From positions 9,820,193 to 9,884,192 of the forward strand of contig NC_088306.1 of the NCBI RefSeq assembly GCF_032854445.1: a stretch of 64,000 nt of DNA, read 5' to 3'. The notes below the pieces were generated by a model. The model searched no databases. It was not told the DNA's origin and saw only the letters and a program-made list of their open reading frames with translations. The stretch is from Liolophura sinensis (lineage: Eukaryota; Mollusca; Polyplacophora; Chitonida; Chitonidae). Below, in pieces: positions 1 to 11,200 of the stretch. The position numbers and the translations under genes are program-made. The stretch's first letter is position 1. Every line of letters starts with the position of its first letter.

Positions 1-86
1 GTTTTAAGTATGGACACTATTCATGATTCACTTGTGGACGATTGATGATGCCAGGTATTGATAAAGTATTACTCTCACTTAAAATC

Positions 87-168
87 AGAGAGGAAGCCAT
101 CATGAGGTGGACTTGAACTCACAGCGACCACATTGTTGAGACTCTCCTGTGTGCTAACCATCAGGCCT
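87..168 (-). mobile_element. SINE-A fragment (5' part)
   Basis: Reverse complement of the tRNA-like head and the region around the B-box (gttcaagtcc) of the SINE-A family. The 3' half is missing. Confidence 0.6.
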
Positions 169-283
169 TGTAACAGTTTAAAACAAATGTAGCTGTTGGG
201 GTTTCCTAATAAATCCTCACAGTAATAAAGTAAAAGTTTCTTTTGATCATCGTCATTGAACAGTTTAACAGGATTTTCCACCT
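168..283 (-). other. Possible partial exon of an unknown minus-strand gene
   Basis: Reading the minus strand, a pyrimidine-containing tract ending in cccag is followed by an open stretch beginning VENPVKLFNDDDQKK and continuing to about LLQGLM, where a SINE-like fragment starts. The peptide is rich in charged residues and not obviously repeat-derived. It could be an internal exon of a gene running off the window, or a chance frame. No downstream exon is visible because the window ends. Confidence 0.15.
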
Positions 284-785
284 GGGAGACTCAGAGATAA
301 AATCGCTTCCTTAATCTGTATGCATGCTTTACTGAAATAAAGCACACGTGGGAAACCAGACTTGTCGCATATAGCATAATTTATAACATGGCTTGTATAT
401 AGTGTGTAGGTGTGTAATAGTTACTCGTTGTTTTAACCTGCCTTAAGGACATCTTACCTGTCTCACCTATGTGTGGGAGTACAGGTATTCTTACCGGCCA
501 GGTGACTTGAATACACCTGTACCTACTGATCGTTGTACTCAGCAGACAAACTGGTTTGTGTGGGTACCTGTTTACCTGAACAACAGTAAGCCACACCTCA
601 CCACATCTTCTGTACTAGCTTACTTTTCTGTGGTGTTATCAGTGTTAGGCTAAGTTTATATATGAATGGTGCAAATGTGTAATCATGGTTGGATTATTGC
701 TGTCATTTTTTTTTTTTTTTTTTTATATTTCGTCCTTTATAAAGTTACACTTCTCCTCGTCCCTCAGCAGATACATATCCCACTT

Positions 786-880
786 TTATTTATTTATTTA
801 TTTGATTGGTGTTTTAGGGCGTATTAAAGAATATTTCGCTTATACGACAGCAGTCAGCATTATAGTGGAGGAAACCGCCC
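786..880 (-). mobile_element. SINE-A fragment (3' part)
   Basis: Starts with a (ttta)n run, the reverse complement of the SINE-A tail, followed by the diverged 3' domain gattggtgttttagggcg. The head is absent. Confidence 0.75.
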
Positions 881-1237
881 ACTGCTTTGAATTAGTGCGG
901 ATACACTTGTACATGCCATATCTGTACAGTTGATATGTACATGTAGTGTGAAGTTTCAACTTGCATAATTGCAAAGAATGATGTTGAAATTGTTCAAATG
1001 ACCCTTTGACTTAAGTGGTTTAACTTTGTGTTTAAAATGATGAGAGAAGTAGAAAGTTTTAACTTTGAAAGAATTCCAGTGTGGGGTGCACTTTGAGGAA
1101 CACGAGGAACCTAAGTAATGCTTCCATTGTCATCTGTTCACACATGCTAGTGTGTATCATATACATGTACATTGTCAAAGCATTGAGAAATCTTAAAAAT
1201 TTTGCCACATTGAGAAGATAGTTGTATATTGTTTCAG

Positions 1238-1426
1238 TATTTATTATTTACTTATTTGATTGGTGTTTTACGCCGTACTCAAGAATATTTTACTTATACA
1301 ACAGCGACCAGCATTACACTGGGAGGAAGTCCATGGCCATTCTCCATGACCATTCTCACGTTGTAGGCAGACCTTCTCACGTACTCTCGAAGAGGAAGCC
1401 AGCATGAACTGGACTTGAACTCATGA
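1238..1426 (-). mobile_element. SINE-A copy, internally diverged
   Basis: The 3' domain (gattggtgttttacgccg) and the B-box region (ggacttgaactc) are both recognisable in reverse orientation. The middle is rearranged and the A-box end is missing. Confidence 0.75.
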
Positions 1427-2870
1427 AGTTATGTGTATGTTTTATTTGTATGTAGTTAGTGTATGGAAGACTGATTTCAGAATGTATGTATGTGTTTTGT
1501 ACTACACAATTGAAAACCATCCTATGTTTGCGTGAAGTAGGCAGTGATTGCGATAGGGTGCTTCCTATTTGGGGGAATTTTTACACTTTTTAAAAAAAAT
1601 TCTTGTCAGCCTTTTTTTTCACCTATATATACATGTATGCTATGCTGACATTGTTTTAGAAGGCAGCTCTTTAAAAAAACGCAGCAATTTATTCCAGTTT
1701 CTTGTGTTTTGAGCTAAACAATTCTTAATTATGTTTCTCTAAAGGTGTATTATGTGTTAATATATTTTCATGCATAGTTATATTTTCTTCATGTTTTGTC
1801 AACATTTCATTGTATAAAGTCAGTTGTGTTTCTTATACCTTTATAAGCTGTTCACAGCCCACCTGTCACTTAGGTTGACCTACTTTTTGTCTAATTAGGT
1901 CATCCCTAGCTGTGGTTGAAATATGATTCATGTCTGATGAATGTGTGGGGCACAGACACCTGAGGGTCACATCACCAGATCAGCTTCACCCCCCCTCCCA
2001 GAGCCCTTCACATGCACTTAGAACACAGTTACTGTTAAAATGCAATTTAAGCACATAAACACATTAGCTTTTAACATGCATGCACATGTATAATGCTAAG
2101 GCAATTTACTGTACTTACCCTAGATGTACGGTATTTCTTCAACCTTCTGGCATGTTTACAAGGTGTTTTTTCAAGCATATTCTGAAGGCATTATTCTGTG
2201 TTGACTGATAAAATTATGCTTTTTGTGAAGCCCTGAATCTGGCCAATCTAACCATTGTAGCTTTGTCTCCAAAATCAAATCAAAAATGTGCATAAACATT
2301 TTCATATGGGGGAATTAGGGTACATGTAGTTATTAAAGCTCATGTTTATTCTCAAACACCTCCTCCACCCAGAAAACGGACAGCCATCATATAAGCGAGC
2401 AGTTTTTCAGTATGACTTTTTAAAAACAATCACATAAATAAAGAAATGATGATTCAAATGGATTGATAGAAGAGCACTGGATATGCATGTATCACAATAT
2501 GCACGTGTACATTGCTGCTTCAAAAAAGTACATTGAATTATACAATATACTAGTCTTAAATTGGTCAGCCTGGCCAATGGAGATCAAGGGGATGGCTTCA
2601 TAAGAAGTCCTGATTAAAATTTGATTTATTGAGTTCCCAAGCAAGTCAGAAAAAGATGTCTCTGTTTGTCTAGGTCTGTTTTCACCCCTCTTCCTAAATA
2701 ACTATATAACGGTTATGTTTTTGTTGTCTTTTCTTTTTATACTGCCTGCAAGTATTTCAGTCTGTGCAGAATGGAGTATAACACATGTCATAAGGCCACA
2801 GCAGATTGTACATACATAGATAATACATGTGTAGAGACACTGAGAGATTAGCATAAGAAACATGACAAGT

Positions 2871-3079
2871 TGGCCCGGTGTCAGTATAATGTGACTGGGT
2901 GGAGTGGGTGAGGTGTCATGCCTGGTGTCTTCGGCATGATATTTCAGTTGAGGCAGCACTTTGACGGCATGGACTCGCCCAGTTACAAGACAACACAATA
3001 TATGCGCTCGCACTGAATGACTCCTTGTCATCTTATGACTGAAAGGTTGTTAAGTACATGTAGGATGTTAAATTCCAAG
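2871..3079 (+). mobile_element. SINE-C copy, 5'-truncated
   Basis: Matches the copy at 14000-14340 through the segments tcttcggcatgata and ggcagcactttg. It ends in a diverged form of the shared 3' domain (atgactgaaaggttgttaag) and runs directly into the (ACAT)n tail. The tRNA-like head is truncated. Confidence 0.6.
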
Positions 3080-3312
3080 CACACACATACATACATACAT
3101 ACAAACATACATACATACATACATACATACATACATGCAAACATACATACATTCATACATACATACATACATACATACTTACATACAAACATACTTACAT
3201 ACAAACAAACATACATATACATACGTACATACATACATACATACAAACATACATACATACATACTAACATACATACATACTAACATACATACATACATAC
3301 ATACATGTGTAC
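3080..3312. repeat. (ACAT)n microsatellite, expanded SINE-C tail
   Basis: About 230 bp of catac/acata repeats with occasional acaaacat and acttacat interruptions. It starts exactly where the SINE-C 3' domain ends, so it is best read as an expanded SINE tail. Long open frames on both strands here are an artefact of the repeat. Confidence 0.9.
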
Positions 3313-5540
3313 ATGTGTACATTTGTAGTATGTAAACAGTGAACGAAAGAATGATTATGGCTAAATGCCATATAGCCTCAGTCTACATGGCAAAGATGAA
3401 GACAAGCATGTGTACATTGACATGTATGTATGGGCACTGGTAAGCTACATGTTGGCATGGAGAAATCTCGGTACAGATTACTAACATACGTGTTATAAAA
3501 GACACAATATGCTGACGTGACAACAATGTCATTCCCGGGAGGAATATTGCGTGTATCTGACGTACATGTATATATGAGAAATATTAGCTTACTATTTATT
3601 TAATATTTATTGTTACAAATGAATATATAAATCAATGATTTCGTCTTAATGCCACATCAGCTATATTTCAGTCATATACATAAACTACATATATATATGT
3701 GTGTGTGTGTGTACTATATGGGTATAGTGTACTTGTAGCGTGTAATGTATTGACATGCAGTGTAGCTGAGTAAGGAATATCAGTGTCACGGTGACACTAT
3801 AATATGTCTGGGATCTCTACCGGTAAGGGATATGAATCAGCTCTGACTGCGTAAGCCACACTGCTGTCTAATTATTACATAAATTATGCCTCTGCTTTTT
3901 ACGGAACCTTCTGCCTTTCCATTTTTTTTTCCATTTTTCTGAACTTTACATAGCTAGCGGGTAGGTACATACGCTGTACTCCCCAGATCCCACAAAGCCC
4001 ATGGCACGGTGTGTACAATAACTGCTGTTCATGCATGTAGGTTTTGTTACTCCTGATTCTGTATATAGAATTGACCTATCCCACCATTCATATGTCATTG
4101 TGTCCAGGTTCTAGTTCATTGTAAACATGGCCCGTCTTGAACTGTTGAAGTCAGGAGTTTGCTAAAATGGCCCTCACTTTATATATAAATGTATGCATAA
4201 TGTATTTAAGTAGTGTTAGTCATTCAACTTGATGCCTAAGTGTTTGTTTAAATAGCCAAAGGCTCAGATTCATTTTTAACATTATTTCTCTTCAGTTATG
4301 CAAAGATGGTTAAGTATTTTCATAGCTGTTACCATTATCCCAATGGCAACATTACCTACATGTATTTGAGGTGAAGCTTCAGTCAATCACCATTTCAAAG
4401 ACACTTGACATTTGTCCACATGTTATCTCACCCAGCATGCCTAGTGAGTGATAGTATACCATCACAAAAAAAGTAGCTTTAAAGAAACTCTTAACATACA
4501 CTTAACATGAAATTACAGTCTGAAATTTTTTAACACATTGAGGAGACCAGCTCCACAGGGCACAGGCAAAATTTCTGGAAGAAGAGGGCAGGTCGAATGC
4601 AAATGACTAATGTTTTCTCAGTGGTGATTTTGTGGCTCAATGACATCTTGTCATTTCAAACTATCACAGCTAGAAATATGATTCTGGCTGTGACAGACCT
4701 ATAGAGAGGATCAAAGTTGGTGAAGATTTGTAGATTGACTTAGGTGGACATGATGAGCCAAGCGAACAAGTCAGTTGGACCCGTGACTCTGTAGACAGAC
4801 ACAGCATCCTCTTGATGCAATTAAGTGCACCATATTACAAAGGAGCGAGAGAAGTTAATGTTATTTTGTGAAGAGGTACTTCCTCTGCATGGCCAGCCTC
4901 TCCTGTCCCCCCCCCCCCCCTCTCTCTCTCTTTTCTCTGTGCTGATACATGCAGATCTGCATGTAGTTGTTGTATAGAGTGACTCAACAACCACAGTCAC
5001 GATCAGGATCTGAATCAGCCACATCATTCACGTGATCGAGACTCGTCGTGTGACAGTGTGCTGGATCGTCTATTTAACTGCATGAAAAATCATGCCTTTT
5101 ATCAAAAAGACATGCACTTTCTCTGTGTAATTTGTAGCATATAGCATTGCACACATCAAAAATACAACATTTGGGATAACCCATGTCAATACCTACAAAT
5201 ACATGAATTTTGTTGTGACCAGGCTGTTCAGAGAAATACGGGAGTGTCTAGCAACTCTAGTAATGAGTGCAAAATCATTCACATTGTTTGTTAGGTTTCT
5301 GAAATGTGATTTCTTATCAAAATAAGTCAGGTGTTGGCATCAGAACTGTCATTTTTATGCCCTTATGTGAATACTGTTAGTATCGGGATATGAAGGAATA
5401 GTGTGTTACGGTGGTGTCTTCTTCAACATGAAAATGATGTTACCTTTATATATTAGCCTTTATATATTTTACCTTTATAATATTTATATTATATATGTTC
5501 AGAATTCAGGTATGGGTATAAGTAAACAAATAAATAATTG

Positions 5541-5800
5541 CGCTGCGCAGCGTAATGACCCAGGAGCCTCTCACCAAGGTGGTCTCTGTGAGTTCAAGTC
5601 CAGCTCATGCTGGCTTCATCTCCGGCTGTGCGTGGAAAGGTCTGCCAGGAACTTGCCGATGGCTGTGACTTTACGCCAGGTTCTGCCCGGTTTCCGCCCA
5701 CCATAATGCTGGCCGCGGTCGTATAAGTGAAATATTCTTGAGTACAGCGTAACACACCAATCAAAGAAATAAATACATAAATGAATAAAACAAATAAATC
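5541..5800 (+). mobile_element. SINE-A copy
   Basis: Begins inside the head (cgcagcgtaatgacccagga), has the B-box gagttcaagtcc, and ends with cgtaacacaccaatcaaag followed by an (aaat)n-type tail. The first 30 or so bases of the head are missing. Confidence 0.85.
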
Positions 5801-5970
5801 GAGTGTTTTGTTAATTTGCGTTTACATTTTTGAATGTGGTTAATGGTGTCAGGATTACAGGTGGAGGAAACCGGAGTGCTGGGTGTATACCTCCACCATT
5901 CACCAGATACATGTACCTTTACATGTGATAAACATTCTGACTTTATACTGGCCACTACCTGTGTAGGGGT

Positions 5971-6261
5971 GGGGCCTCTGTGGCTCAGTTGGTTAGCGGT
6001 CTGGCACAGCGTAATGACTCAGGACTCTCTCACCAATGCGGTCGCTGTGAGTTCAAGTCCAGCTCATGCTGGCTTCCTCTCTGGCCGTATGTCTGTCAGC
6101 AACCTGCGAATGGTCTGTCAACAGCCTGCGGATGGTTGTGGGTTTCCCCCCGGGTTCTGCCCGGTTTCCTCCCACCATAAAGCTGGCCGCCGTATAAGTG
6201 AAATATTCTTGAGTACGGCGTAAAACACCAATCAAATAAATAAATACATAAATGAATAAAT
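5971..6261 (+). mobile_element. SINE-A, full length
   Basis: Head ggggcctctgtggctcag carries a tRNA-type A-box and gagttcaagtcc is the B-box. The element ends in an (aaata)n tail. A 9-bp target-site duplication, ctgtgtagg, is seen at 5959-5967 and 6262-6270, which marks both ends. Confidence 0.92.
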
Positions 6262-6282
6262 CTGTGTAGGTGGGCAGGCTGG

Positions 6283-6433
6283 GAAGGTTTGCCAGCAACC
6301 TAAGGATGATTGTAGGTTTGCACTGGATCCTGTTCAGTTCCCTCCCACCATAATGCTGGCTTTCATCATATAAGTGAAATATACCTGAGTACAACGTAAA
6401 ACATCAGTGAGATGAATAATAATAATAAAGCCA
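6283..6433 (+). mobile_element. SINE-A fragment (3' half)
   Basis: Starts at ggaaggtttgccagcaacc and runs to a diverged 3' domain (gagtacaacgtaaaacatca) with an (aat)n tail. It follows the full copy immediately downstream. Confidence 0.75.
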
Positions 6434-7415
6434 AACTCTAATCTCACCTGTCAAGATGAGCAAGAACAAAGTATATAAAGGCATCTGGGTCAGCCAGGGA
6501 TTTCTGAATGTTCCGGCTTCTGAGAACTGTGTTAAGAAGCTATTATCTATAAGGATGAGTTGAGATAGCTGCATACTGTATTTTTCCTAAAAATTCGTTC
6601 AAAAAAGAGCATTTTGAAAGGACAAAGAAAGGTCATGAAATATCACTTTGGGGTGTGAAACCTGACGTCTAAACAAATCTTTTGAAGATATATAAAACTC
6701 GAAATCATCAAAATTACTTTTTTTTTCTTACATAATTCTGCTTATAAAGGGGAGGGGGTGGGGGGAGGGTCATTACCAGAGCCTTCAAAAAGGGCAAGTA
6801 GCAGGCTGCAGACAGGATGGAATAATCTTGTAGCGAGTGTACAACTGTCACCTGAGTAATGTATGGCCATGAACTTCGTGTACAAATACATGTATGTTAA
6901 TATATAAGAATGTGTGTGTTTGTAATCATCAAAGGTCAACTTGAGCAGCATTTGAACATCTTCATAATACATTCTGTTGAGCTAACACAGTTTTCTGTGC
7001 AGGTATATGCTCCTCACGCATACCTTTTCTGCCCCTCAGACCTCGCTCTAGCTGTTAAGTTGCAGTGTAGACGACCATGTAAGTTTGGGTATGTGTCAGT
7101 GATGCAGTCATGCATGGCATTGTCCTCAGTAACCGTAATTAAAATAGCTTACATTTATCTATGCAGAATATGATTGGGCAGGTGTAATACCTGCTGTAGT
7201 TTACTGCTCACAACCTACATGGAACTCAAGGTATTCTTCAAGCCCAGGTAAGAAGGTACAATGTACCTGTAAACTGATATTAAAGATGTAGGTATTTTTA
7301 TTGCAAAGTATATTGTGTGATATTTTGCTTATAAGTAATTACTTTCGTTGATCTAGGTCCAGTGTGAAACCATAGTACAATCATTTTGCTTTAACTTTCT
7401 TCTGGGAAGTTGATT

Positions 7416-7471
7416 CACATGGATGGTTATGGGTTTTCCCCAGGCTCTGTCCTGTTTCCTCCCACCATAAG
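7416..7471 (+). mobile_element. SINE-A fragment
   Basis: About 55 bp matching the central segment of the family (ggatggttatgggttttccc to cctcccaccataag). Confidence 0.6.
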
Positions 7472-7739
7472 AACATGCAGGTGCTAGGACCAGTCTGCTA
7501 ATAGGATCATTATATGTCAGTCACCATCTAAGATGTGTCCATTCCAAATATAGTTTAATATTGGGACTGAGATATATCTCAGTGGGTGTTAAGCTGCACA
7601 ACTCCTAACCACATGATATTTAGGGGTATGGTATTTTTCAGTTCCATTGTGCTCGCTGATTTGTGTAGTAAAACAAAGCGGTTGACGGAACTTGTGGTGC
7701 CGTTAAAGCAGACCACATGTAAATCTTTCACGAACATTA

Positions 7740-7860
7740 TGTACATGTCTTAGCTTCAGTGGTTTACCCCAGTTACTGGAATTTCTACCATCCACAAAAC
7801 TGACCTGGAGTGACTGCCATCACGCATAGTGGAAAAACCAATCAGTCAATCAATTGTTCT
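7740..7860 (+). mobile_element. SINE-D-like fragment, diverged
   Basis: Contains a degenerate ggtttaccccagttactgg to catccacaaaactgacc segment resembling the better preserved copies at 23030 and 57895. It is weakly supported. Confidence 0.35.
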
Positions 7861-8097
7861 AACAGAGTTATGGCCCTTGGCAAAAAAAAAGGCCTTTTGG
7901 AAAATGACTGTTGTTTGCATACTTGTGCAGGAGATGTGCATGTGTTACATTGGCTTCTGTGCTAAATTAATGCACATATATTTACATTACGATTGTTTTA
8001 GGTCACTGAATGTAAACTTGACCTTCACCTCCCACCTGAAGCTAGTCGTGTGTGTTGGCCGCCGTCGTCATTGTAGTGTCCAGTCCACTCCAGCAAA

Positions 8098-8274
8098 ATG
8101 ATGAAGATATTTGGGGAGACGGTGGAACCATACAAGAACCAGCACTATGCAGCTCTCAAGAAGGACTGTCAGGCCAAAGGTCACTTGTTCTATGACATGG
8201 AGTTTCCTCCAGAGGACAGGTCTCTGTTTTACACGCCTGGGAAACTGTCAGGGGTACAGTGGAAGAGACCAAAG
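8098..8274 (+). CDS. CAPN5: Calpain exon 1
   Basis: Codes for 59 residues including [15 protein letters not shown] and the GVQWKRPK motif typical of the calpain-5 N-terminus. Two ATGs are adjacent (8098 and 8101); the first is used here. The donor is aag|gttagc and the exon leaves in phase 0. Confidence 0.92.
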
Positions 8275-11200
8275 GTTAGCCTCCTATATCCTATATTAAC
8301 TTATTTGATTTATTTATTTCATTGATGTTTTATCCCGTATTGAAGAATATTTCACTTGTACGACGATGACCAGCATTATGGTTTGGGGAAACCAGGCAGA
8401 GCCCAAAGGGAACCCCCAGACCATCCGCAGGTTGCTGACAGACCCTCCCACGCATGGCCAAAGAGGAAGCCATCACGAGGTGGACTTGAACTCACAGTGA
8501 CTGTATTGGTGACATGCTACTTAAATTGTCACTAAATCTCGGTGTTTTCTTTAGTGTTTTAGTCCTCGTTGAATTTGGCCTTGGCAAGCATCCTCTTAGT
8601 GTATGTTTATCTGCCCGTCTTTACATCTTTGTCTTTGTGTGTCCGTCTGTCTGTTCATGTGTCATTGTGTGTCTGTCTGTCTGTTCATGTGTCATCGTGT
8701 GTCCGTTTCTGTTCATGTGTCATTGTGTGTCCGTCTGTCTGTTCATGTGTCATTGTGTGTCCGTCTGTCTGTTCATGTGTCATTGTGTGTCCGTTTCTGT
8801 TCATGTGTCATTGTGTGTCCGTCTGTCTGTTCATGTGTCATTGTGTGTCTGTCTCTGTTCATGTGTCATTGTGTGTCCGTTTCTGTTCATGTGTCATTGT
8901 GTGTCCGTCTGTCTGTTCATGTGTCATTGTGCGTGTGTCTGTCTGTTCATGTGTCATTGTGTATCCGTCTGTCTGTTCATGTGTCATTGTGCGTGTGTCT
9001 GTCTGTTCATGTGTCATTGTGTGTCCGTCTGTCTGTTCATGTGTCATTGTGTGTCCGTCTGTCTGTTCATGTGTCATTGTGTGTCCGTCTCTCTGTTCAT
9101 GTGTCATTGTGTGTCCGTCTGTCTGTTCATGTGTCATTGTGTGTCTGTCTCTGTTCATGTGTCATTGTGTGTCCGTTTCTGTTCATGTGTCATTGTGTGT
9201 CCGTCTGTCTGTTCATGTGTCATTGTGCGTGTGTCTGTCTGTTCATGTGTCATTGTGTGTCCGTCTGTCTGTTCATGTGTCATTGTGCGTGTGTCTGTCT
9301 GTTCATGTGTCATTGTGTATCCGTCTGTCTGTTCATGTGTCATTGTGCGTGTGTCTGTCTGTTCATGTGTCATTGTGTGTCCGTCTGTCTGTTCATGTGT
9401 CATTGTGTGTCCGTCTGTCTGTTCATGTGTCATTGTGTGTCCGTCTGTCTGTTCATGTGTCATTGTGTGTCCGTCTGTCTGTTCATGTGTCATTGTGTGT
9501 CCGTCTCTCTGTTCATGTGTCATTGTGTGTCCGTCTGTCTGTTCATGTATCTTTGTGTGTCTGTCTGTCTGTTCATGTATCTTTGTGTGTCTGTCTGTCT
9601 GTTCATGTATCTTTGTCTGTCCATCTGTCTGTTCATGTGTCATTGTGTGTCTGTCTGTCTGTTCATGTATCTTTGTGTGTCTGTCTGTCTGTTCATGTAT
9701 CTTTGTGTGTCCATTTGTCTGTTCATGTATCTTTGTGTATCCGTCTGTCTGTTCATGTATCTTTTTGTATGTGTCTGTTCATATGTGTCTGTTCACATGT
9801 GTTTGTCTAGCTGTCTGTTCATGTATCTTTGTCTGTCTGTTTTTGTACGTGCTTTCTTTCATTTCCTCATGTCTGTGTGTTCACCCGTGTATTTATCTTT
9901 TTAAATACTTCTATGTTTGTCTTTTTACATATATGTTCGTCCATCTGTTCGTGCATATATATTCATTAAAGGTCGGAAAACACCAGTCAGGTAAATAAAT
10001 ATAGGGTCGTTTAATTTAATAATGCTTTTGCTCTTCTGGATAATTGTAATTATAACCTGGGGATAGGTTATAATATAAAATATTAACTATACTTCCGGGG
10101 GTCTCCATTGGTTAGTATGCCGGCAGGGCGCAATGATCCAGGATTCCCTTACCAATATGGTCGCAGTGAGTTTAAGCCCAGGTCATGCTGGCTTCCTTTC
10201 TGGCCGTACATCAGCAACCTGCAGATGGTTGTGGGTTTCCACCGGATTCTACCTGGTTTCGTCCCACCATAATGCTAGCCATCGGCATATAGGTGAAATA
10301 TTCCTGAGGACGGCGTAAAACACCAATACATTAATGAATGATAAATGAAGAAATTTACTTCCACATTGCGAACCACATAACGAGCTACAGTGGGTAATTG
10401 TGGACTGTTATTCCTTGGTTTTGATTATTATTTTTTTATTTGAAGAGTAGAATACTAACACTTACAGTTTACAGTCACATGTAGGTCATAGTGACTTGTG
10501 TTGGCACAGCTTAGAAATGGTGTGAGGACTCATACTGAAATGTTCCTTACAAGATACATGAACATTTAGTATAAAATATAGGTATCAAAAGTAGGACTTT
10601 TCTGATGTGTTGAAATAATGGAAGAAAAAAAGTAAAACAAGCGAGCTTGTCTCAACTTTCTACGTCTTTGTACTTCGACTGGAATTGTGAACATGCTTTT
10701 CATATTGTGGAATAAATTATTACAGTCCAGATACAATATATACAGTAAATAGATTACTTGTGTGTGATGTACTTTGTGTACTGAATCGACTGTGGATGAG
10801 TTACCAAACTTGTGCACCAGGAAAACAATATCTGTAAAAGCTCTCTAGACTGCTGTTTATAAAAAAAGATATACTTTTTTGGTGTAAAAATGGGAAAAGT
10901 GGCCAGTTTCATGCATGCATGTATATGTGTCTAGGACTTACTCTGTTATTTGCAGAGGCTGTGTCTGTATTTCCATGGTTACCGACCATGCAGTCATGTG
11001 AGGCACTGCTAAATCTTCCATCCAGCTATCTTGCTACCCCCTGCTTCTGTCTGCTTCCAGTGTGTAAACTTGGGTGTCAGTCTGTAGATCCTCTATACAT
11101 GTGACCTAGTTTATATGCCAAACTTCTTGTCCATGTTGTCATGGCATATGAAACCAGTGTATGTCCACATTCACAACTGCAATGTGCTCAGTTTTCTGAA

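Larger units (their letters stand above)
1..8097. other. Region upstream of the calpain gene, no gene supported
   Basis: No reading frame in this 8 kb looks like a conserved protein. The stretch holds SINE fragments, an (ACAT)n microsatellite, poly-C and poly-T runs, and AT-rich unique sequence. It may contain non-coding 5' exons and the promoter of the calpain gene, because the coding start at 8098 is preceded by a possible acceptor (ctccag) only a few bases upstream. I could not locate a leader exon. Confidence 0.6.

Noticed and set aside
8514-9998. Open frames of 413-494 codons on the plus strand and 99-162 codons on the minus strand
   Set aside because: They arise only because the 30-bp minisatellite unit is a multiple of three and lacks stops. 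The peptides are simple 10-residue repeats inside a calpain intron.
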